From NCBI GenBank assembly GCA_002438905.1, contig DJSA01000086.1:1485-29587 (forward strand): a DNA stretch of 28,103 bases, written 5' to 3'. Both the position numbers and the translations under genes were made by a program. The notes under the pieces are model-generated. The model searched no databases and had not been told where the DNA came from. It saw nothing but the letters and a program-made list of their open reading frames with translations. Of this stretch, positions 23,031 to 28,103 are shown in pieces. Within the stretch, counting starts at the first letter, position 1, and each line of letters opens with the position of its first letter. The DNA comes from Bacteroidales bacterium UBA6346. Its GTDB lineage: Bacteria > Bacteroidota > Bacteroidia > Bacteroidales > UBA932.

Positions 23031-24391
23031 GTGCCCCATTCAATCAATTCTAACAGTCTGTCAACAGCCTCAGCCTCAGGAACATGCCTGAGCACAGCTT
23101 CCTTGTGATGATAGATTGACACCTTGCCGTTACCCTCTCCGACATAGCCCCAGTCGGCATCGGCCATCTCCCCCGGACCATTCACTATGCAGCCCATGAC
23201 AGCAATCACCATCCCTTTGAGATGAGATGTCCGAGCCTTCACTGCCTCAAACGCATCCTGGAGATTATACATGGTACGTCCGCACCCAGGGCATGCGATA
23301 TATTCCGGTCTGTAGAATCTCCGGCGTGCAGCCTGCATCAATTCGTCTACGAGATATTCCCCGAACTCAGGAGAGATCTCAACTGCGGCACCACCATCAT
23401 CAACATAGTTCCCGCTAATATTTAAAGAGTCTATATCCTTATCCAACAGTCTCTTACCAAAGTCGCAGGCAGCATCAAAGATCAGCCTTTCGCGGGATGG
23501 CGACTCATACACTGCGGAAGCCGTTTTTCCGCCATCAGAAAGCGAGATATTCCGCATGGAAGAGTGAAGGCGGTGTCCGTAGCGTGCGGACAGGTATTGC
23601 GCTGCTGGAATTTCGTTCACCGGAGGCTCAGTAAGTGAAACCCTTACCGTGTCTCCAATTCCTTCAGAAAGCAGCGCCGAGATCCCGACCATGGACTTGA
23701 TGCGCCCGGCATCACCATTTCCAGCTTCCGTCACTCCAAGATGAATGGGGAAGTGCATGTCTTCGGCAATCATAGCTTCGACTAAAAGACGGTACGCCTC
23801 TACCATAACAAGTGTATTACTTGCCTTGAGGCTCACCACTGCTGAATCAAAATCATTTTCACGGCACATCCGAAGCCACTCGATAGCAGCCTCTTTCATC
23901 GCTAATGCAGTATTTCCATAAAGCGAAGTGATTCGCTCTCCCAAAGAGCCATGATTCACCCCAATGCGCAGTGCCGTTCCATGTTGTCTGCATACAGCGA
24001 TCAATCGCGCGAGTTGCTCCCGCGCCATTTCGTGGTTCTTATGAAAATTTCCGGGATTTATACGGACTTTATCAACTACGGATGCCACCGCGATGGCGAT
24101 TTCCGAACTGAAATGCACATCGGCTATGATAGGCACCTCAATCCCGCAGCCACGTAGCCGAGAACGAATCTCTGCAATGGAATCCACCTGGGCTAGTGAG
24201 GGCACCGTAAGCCTTATCATTTGTGCTCCAGCCTCAGCCAGTTCGACACATTGGCGAAAAGACGCTTCAACATCAGATGTGTGCGTATTACACATTGTCT
24301 GAACAACGATCGGAGCACCGCCACCTATCGTGACATTTCCGACTTGCACCGGATGGCTTATATATCCTGACATCTCCATTTTATTTGACAT
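23015..24391 (-). CDS. ispG: 4-hydroxy-3-methylbut-2-enyl diphosphate synthase IspG (GcpE)
   Basis: 458 residues from ATG 24391 (MSNKMEMSGY), which overlaps the upstream stop by 11 bp; ATGs at 24379 and 24373 are possible. The TIM-barrel part shows PIVVQTMCNTHTSDVEAS, MIRLTVPS, IIADVHF, VRINPGNF, LRIGVNHGSL, and HLGVTEAGNGDAGRIKSMVG. The C-terminal 4Fe-4S part has IACPGCGRTMYNLQ and IAVMGCIVNGPGE, giving the three Cys ligands. About 90 residues lie between the barrel and the CPGCGR site, against a short linker in E. coli. From memory the Bacteroidota form usually has a much larger insert, so this is intermediate. It works in the non-mevalonate isoprenoid pathway. It ends with the ESQG encoded by the palindrome. 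Confidence 0.96.
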   Translation of the reverse strand: MSNKMEMSGYISHPVQVGNVTIGGGAPIVVQTMCNTHTSDVEASFRQCVELAEAGAQMIRLTVPSLAQVDSIAEIRSRLRGCGIEVPIIADVHFSSEIAIAVASVVDKVRINPGNFHKNHEMAREQLARLIAVCRQHGTALRIGVNHGSLGERITSLYGNTALAMKEAAIEWLRMCRENDFDSAVVSLKASNTLVMVEAYRLLVEAMIAEDMHFPIHLGVTEAGNGDAGRIKSMVGISALLSEGIGDTVRVSLTEPPVNEIPAAQYLSARYGHRLHSSMRNISLSDGGKTASAVYESPSRERLIFDAACDFGKRLLDKDIDSLNISGNYVDDGGAAVEISPEFGEYLVDELMQAARRRFYRPEYIACPGCGRTMYNLQDAFEAVKARTSHLKGMVIAVMGCIVNGPGEMADADWGYVGEGNGKVSIYHHKEAVLRHVPEAEAVDRLLELIEWGTESQG

Positions 24392-25322
24392 TCTTCTCTT
24401 CTTCCGTGACAACCGGCTTTTCTCCATAGACGAACGTCTTGGCTTCGTCACGAATCTGCCTGCGAGTCTTCCCAATCCGCTTCCCAAGTTGAAAATGCAG
24501 CCCTACGGAAACGATGATGTTCTGCTGATAGGAATAGCGGTAATAGTATGAACTATAATAGTTTGGCTTAAAAAGGCTTGAATACGAGTGCTTGTACATC
24601 GCCTGAAAATGGATTTCAATTGGATCGAATATGAAAGCAAACCCGACTCCGCCCTTTATCCCATAGTCAAGTCGATTCTCGAAACTTGCGAATTCCCTTT
24701 CGAATGAAACGCTTGCGTAGTCATAATCAGGCGTGAGATTTATAAATTTCAGTCCGTCAGCCGTTTCAGCTGGAGCATATCTGTGTATTCCAAGCCGGTA
24801 GCCGATATAGAGACCGGCATTTAGGATCAACTTCATCTTCCAGAAATCCGCGTGACAGTGAGCAAGTACCGGAACCTCAACAACATCCATGACTGCAGAC
24901 TGCGCCCCAAGAAACACTGGGATAGTCAGTTTCTTGCTGTCATAGCGGAACTTGTATCCTTCCTGGGTAAGAAAAAGGCCGGCCTGAAACCCGAAATATG
25001 GCATATACCCGAACATCTTTCCATAGCGCGTGTATAGAACGCCGATGTTGTAGGGCATGAAACTCATGTCTTCCTTGGCAATCTCCGGCTGAAGCAGCGT
25101 CCGGCTCATACCAGCGCCATACTGCACTCCTATCATGCTGTAGTCATTGATTTTCTGACTTTTTTTCGGATCGTACCTGTCAATGACATCGTCTGAAAGG
25201 GAATCCACGCTGAAGTGGGACATGGCGAGCGAATCCACATTGATGTCGAAATCTTGGGCCTGGGCTTTGCCCCCAAATAACAGAAGAACTGCTGAAGATA
25301 ATATGATAGCGGCTTTTCTCAT
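24381..25322 (-). CDS. PorT-like outer-membrane beta-barrel protein
   Basis: 313 residues from ATG 25322 (MRKAAIILSS); an in-frame TTG twelve bases earlier is less likely. A signal peptide is clear (hydrophobic 4-16, site after AQA near residue 22). A short linker precedes alternating amphipathic strands with many aromatics: YNIGVLYTRYGKMFGYMPYFGFQAGLF (about 88-114), LILNAGLYIGYRLG, and GIKGGVGFAFIFDPIEIHFQ. The pattern fits the eight-stranded outer-membrane beta-barrel family (PF13568-like) often annotated as PorT. Whether it serves the type IX secretion system, as true PorT does, cannot be told. It sits 12 bp after the lipoprotein gene and overlaps ispG by 11 bp. Confidence 0.8.
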   Translation of the reverse strand: MRKAAIILSSAVLLLFGGKAQAQDFDINVDSLAMSHFSVDSLSDDVIDRYDPKKSQKINDYSMIGVQYGAGMSRTLLQPEIAKEDMSFMPYNIGVLYTRYGKMFGYMPYFGFQAGLFLTQEGYKFRYDSKKLTIPVFLGAQSAVMDVVEVPVLAHCHADFWKMKLILNAGLYIGYRLGIHRYAPAETADGLKFINLTPDYDYASVSFEREFASFENRLDYGIKGGVGFAFIFDPIEIHFQAMYKHSYSSLFKPNYYSSYYYRYSYQQNIIVSVGLHFQLGKRIGKTRRQIRDEAKTFVYGEKPVVTEEEKNVK

Positions 25323-25334
25323 TCTGGCAATCAA

Positions 25335-27149
25335 TTATTTAAACATCTCTGTTACGTCAATGGTCTGTTCGATTTCAGCCATCTCTGGAATGTCCATGAC
25401 GTAAGTCCCATCACCAAGTCGGTAAAACAGGACTTTTTCCGGTTGGCGATGCTCCAAAAGCACGCCTGTATCCACGATTCCGTTGCGGTTGACATCCTCC
25501 GTGATTCGAATTGAATACTTTCCTGCCTTCAGGTAAGGGAACACAAGCGTCTTGTTATTCTCGATGATGTAGGAACGCAGCACTTTGTCGCGCTTTTCGT
25601 TGAGCAGATCCACAATGTACTTGTTATGGACATTGTTCATGTTCATTTTCAACGTACTCAACTTGTCATCGTTTGGAAGGCTGACCTTCACGTCAAGACT
25701 GTCATTGCGAAACCCATTGATGTCCATGAATTTGCGATATGGAACCTTCATCCTATATTCCCAACCAGACAGGTATTCGAGACGCGGTCTCAGAATGTAT
25801 TTCCGCAAGTTCAGGCTATCCTGCACCACATCGAACTTCTCCGCCTTTTCCTGTTGACGGGGATTGACGGAGACGAAGGATATGGAATCAAACGCCTGCT
25901 CTACAATCGGATACTTAAACTCGAACACAAAACCATACTGCTCAATGTTTTCCGGTTTCGCATCAACCGTAAAGACGCAAAGCGTGTCTTCCTTCTTCAG
26001 ATCCTTCTTTGAACTCTTCCGGGCAGCTGCAGCCGTCTTGCGAGGCTTCGCGAGCTTGACTACTTCCGTGAAGTCGGAGAGAAAGCCTGTCGTATCCGTC
26101 TTCATATACTTGACGTTCAGGTAGAAGGTATCCGGCTGGGTCTTAGGGTCGTTCACCCATATTTCTAGGCTGTCACGCTGAATGTTGAACTGCGTGATGA
26201 GCTTTTCGCGGGGGACTCCCTTGATCCAGATGGAGTCCACCTGAGCGTATGGAGCCATGAAAGTTATGTATGCAGTTCTCTCTCCAAGGCGTTCCTTGTT
26301 GACGATCATTTGCTTGGTCGGCTTCTCCTTAAATACGTTCAGAATATGCTCGGATTTTCTTGCCATGCATGCTGCGGTGTCTTTCATGTCATATTTCTGA
26401 AGTTCCGGAAGCGAATCTACCGCAACCGTCATCGGACGCACGAGAGAATCGAGAAACGCGATCTTGTCAGTCTCGGGGTCGTATTTGTTGTTCCCACTCT
26501 CGTCCACTATGGCATACATGCGGTAAACCGTGTCCTGGATGTTGCGTATCGCGAAATAACCCCAGTCATCGGTTTTTGCTGATGCGACGGGACGATGGAG
26601 GAATACTGCGGAGTCTGCTTGATCCTTATACAGCATAACAGTGGCCCCCTTGATCGGCTTTAGTGTGTTGCAGTCCTGAACAGTTCCCGTAACAAGCATT
26701 GAATCGATACTGTTGCCTGTAGAGAACACCAATGTGTAGCCCGGAAACATGTTTCCCTCATTGTTGTCCGCAATCGCGTTCGCAAGATCCAAAGTGTAAG
26801 TTCTGTTTGAGTCAAGATCACTCTCGAACGACACCACAACGCTCTTGCCCTCAATCTTGTACTTGGGACGCTTCTCCAATGGAGGGGAAAGGTAAATCCC
26901 TGCAGGATCCTTCACCACCACATATTCATTGAAGGAAAACTTGAGTTTCGTCTTGTGCGTGGGCACATTGATCGTCCCATCAGCAGGATTCACTTTCCTG
27001 ATTACCGGGGGAATGGTGTCTTTGGGGCCTCCGCTCGGGGGTGTCGTGGTGTTGGCGCATGAATGCGAGAACATCATCACGCCGAGCACAATTCCGACCG
27101 GAATGATCGGAAAATATTTTTTTAGAAATATGTCTGAGATTCTGTTCAT
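25335..27149 (-). CDS. Ig-like domain lipoprotein of Bacteroidota type
   Basis: 604 residues. The N-terminus is a hydrophobic segment (12-27) followed by SHSC at residues 28-31; with the next residues CANTTTPPSGGPKDT it reads as a lipoprotein signal, although the lipobox is not ideal. Residues about 46-140 form an Ig-like (SbsA/Big_5) domain: IPPVIRKVNPADGTINVPTH, with NRTYTLDLANAIADNNEG. A second beta domain begins VTGTVQDCNTLKPIKGATVML (about 155), like a carboxypeptidase-regulatory fold. The rest is beta-rich, with FPYLKAGKYSIRITEDVNRNG near the end. The exact role is unknown; it is probably an outer-membrane or surface structural lipoprotein. It sits between relA/spoT and the barrel gene. 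Confidence 0.85.
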   Translation of the reverse strand: MNRISDIFLKKYFPIIPVGIVLGVMMFSHSCANTTTPPSGGPKDTIPPVIRKVNPADGTINVPTHKTKLKFSFNEYVVVKDPAGIYLSPPLEKRPKYKIEGKSVVVSFESDLDSNRTYTLDLANAIADNNEGNMFPGYTLVFSTGNSIDSMLVTGTVQDCNTLKPIKGATVMLYKDQADSAVFLHRPVASAKTDDWGYFAIRNIQDTVYRMYAIVDESGNNKYDPETDKIAFLDSLVRPMTVAVDSLPELQKYDMKDTAACMARKSEHILNVFKEKPTKQMIVNKERLGERTAYITFMAPYAQVDSIWIKGVPREKLITQFNIQRDSLEIWVNDPKTQPDTFYLNVKYMKTDTTGFLSDFTEVVKLAKPRKTAAAARKSSKKDLKKEDTLCVFTVDAKPENIEQYGFVFEFKYPIVEQAFDSISFVSVNPRQQEKAEKFDVVQDSLNLRKYILRPRLEYLSGWEYRMKVPYRKFMDINGFRNDSLDVKVSLPNDDKLSTLKMNMNNVHNKYIVDLLNEKRDKVLRSYIIENNKTLVFPYLKAGKYSIRITEDVNRNGIVDTGVLLEHRQPEKVLFYRLGDGTYVMDIPEMAEIEQTIDVTEMFK

Positions 27150-27177
27150 TCTGATACCGTTTTTTCCCTATCGCAAA

Positions 27178-28103
27178 TCAAAGGTCCTTTCTCGTTACGT
27201 TCTGGATCCCGTCAATCTTTGAAAGCTTCTTGAGCAATCCCTCAAGACTTTTCTTGTCATGGACCATAAGATCCATCTCCCCCTTGAAAACAGAATCCTT
27301 CGACTCAAACACCAGACGTTGGAGATTGACCTTCATCACATATGAGATGTATTTCGTGATTTCATTCAGCAGCCCGACCCTGTCAATGCCGTTCAGGGCC
27401 ACAGAAGCGAGGAAACTCTGGTCAACATCTGCTTCCCATTTTGGAGAAACTATTGAATCACCGTGAGTTGCAGCAAGACTGTTCGCCACAGGACAGGATT
27501 TCTTGTGGACAGTTATTACACCGTTTTTATCTATGAAGCCTACAACAGGATCGCCCGGAATAGGGTGGCAGCAGGTTGCGATGACGAACTGGTTGTCGGT
27601 GTTGCGGCTGTCGTTTATGACATATTCGGTCTTGGATTTCGATGAACGGAAAAAAGGCAGCGTCCATTTTCCTGAAGACTTTTTTTCCTCCTCGTTTTCA
27701 GCGGCTTTCTGTTTGTCTATTTTCTCGAAATAATCGGTGACGACATTGATGGCCTTGCGCGTCTTCAGGAACGAGAGCCATTCGCGTTTCGGGTTCTCCA
27801 TCTGCGCTGTGATTATTTCCACCTGGTCGCCAGGACGCAGGACGTACGAGAGCGGCTCAAGCCGGAGATTGACCTTTGCCGCAATGGCCTTGTTTCCGAT
27901 GTGCGTATGAATCATATATGCGAAGTCCAAGGCCGTCGCCCCTTTCATTATCGACTTCTGCTCACCCTTGGGCGTGAAGACGAATATTTCCGATGCCGTA
28001 AGGTCGTTGTGTATGATGTCGAGCAGTTCAAGCGCGTTCACGTCAGGGTTCATCAGAATTTCCTGCACCTTGGCAATCCACTTGTCCATCTCGCTGTCGT
28101 TCT
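27178..28103 (-). CDS. RelA/SpoT family (p)ppGpp enzyme, C-terminal part (partial)
   Basis: The gene enters from the right edge, so the hydrolase and synthetase domains are outside. The visible 308 residues hold the regulatory half: a TGS domain (EIFVFTPKGEQKSIMKGATALDFAY...LRPGDQVEIITA), a helical linker, the zinc-finger/conserved-cysteine domain (VIATCCHPIPGDPVVGFID, HKKSCPVA), and an ACT domain (LASVALNGIDRVGLLNEITKYIS) ending in VTRKDL. These sense stalled ribosomes or other partners and control (p)ppGpp levels. Whether this is the RelA-like or SpoT-like copy cannot be judged without the N-terminus. It is the first visible gene of a minus-strand run ending in ispG; the next gene starts 28 bp downstream. 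Confidence 0.93.
   Translation of the reverse strand, partial: NDSEMDKWIAKVQEILMNPDVNALELLDIIHNDLTASEIFVFTPKGEQKSIMKGATALDFAYMIHTHIGNKAIAAKVNLRLEPLSYVLRPGDQVEIITAQMENPKREWLSFLKTRKAINVVTDYFEKIDKQKAAENEEEKKSSGKWTLPFFRSSKSKTEYVINDSRNTDNQFVIATCCHPIPGDPVVGFIDKNGVITVHKKSCPVANSLAATHGDSIVSPKWEADVDQSFLASVALNGIDRVGLLNEITKYISYVMKVNLQRLVFESKDSVFKGEMDLMVHDKKSLEGLLKKLSKIDGIQNVTRKDL

Noticed and set aside
24391..24487. Longer IspG start at 24487
   Set aside because: The extra 32 residues are Arg/Lys-rich and are an out-of-frame reading of the C-terminus of the upstream barrel gene.

Overview
The window looks like a chromosomal segment of a Bacteroidota member, probably order Bacteroidales; the family cannot be fixed from the sequence alone. 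Reasons: several start regions carry the Bacteroidota-type promoter (-33 TTTG, about 19-20 bp, -7 TAnnTTTG); most genes lack a Shine-Dalgarno sequence; Rho has a very long disordered insert; and the gene content is typical of the group (LptD-like barrel with a SPOR-tailed amidase and an MCE protein, RsfS-FtsH-CdsA-Psd, outer-membrane barrel and Ig-like lipoprotein beside RelA/SpoT). I saw no tRNA, rRNA, CRISPR array or insertion sequence.

Positions 1-5700 are the accessory part. Read on the minus strand from 5679, an RNA polymerase sigma factor overlaps a single-pass membrane protein with periplasmic TPR-like repeats, which overlaps an exported helical-repeat protein whose reading frame runs into a CHAT (caspase/separase-like) protease. 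The repeat and CHAT halves are in different frames. They join perfectly by a +1 shift at a UUU-UGA-C site, giving about 852 residues. This looks like a sigma-factor-controlled envelope protease module and is the most interesting part of the window. Further along are an AAA+ ATPase of the DUF234 type, palindrome-rich spacers, a consensus promoter in front of a 17-codon ORF, and the start of a DUF4846-like gene cut by the window edge.

Positions 5700-13014 hold rho (minus), an LptD-like outer-membrane assembly protein (minus), and the divergent pair amidase-mlaD (plus): transcription termination followed by an envelope-building block. Positions 13015-24391 are housekeeping: dnaA, then a dipeptidase overlapping rpe (plus), a C-terminally shortened biotin ligase running tail-to-tail into rpe, and a plus-strand run rsfS-ftsH-cdsA-psd-corC (ribosome silencing, membrane proteolysis, phospholipid synthesis, CBS membrane protein). 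That run meets the minus-strand operon relA/spoT - lipoprotein - barrel protein - ispG across a 127-bp palindrome that spans both stop codons.

Gene starts were chosen from family N-termini, signal peptides and overlaps. All functional names come from motif recognition by eye; no search was run.
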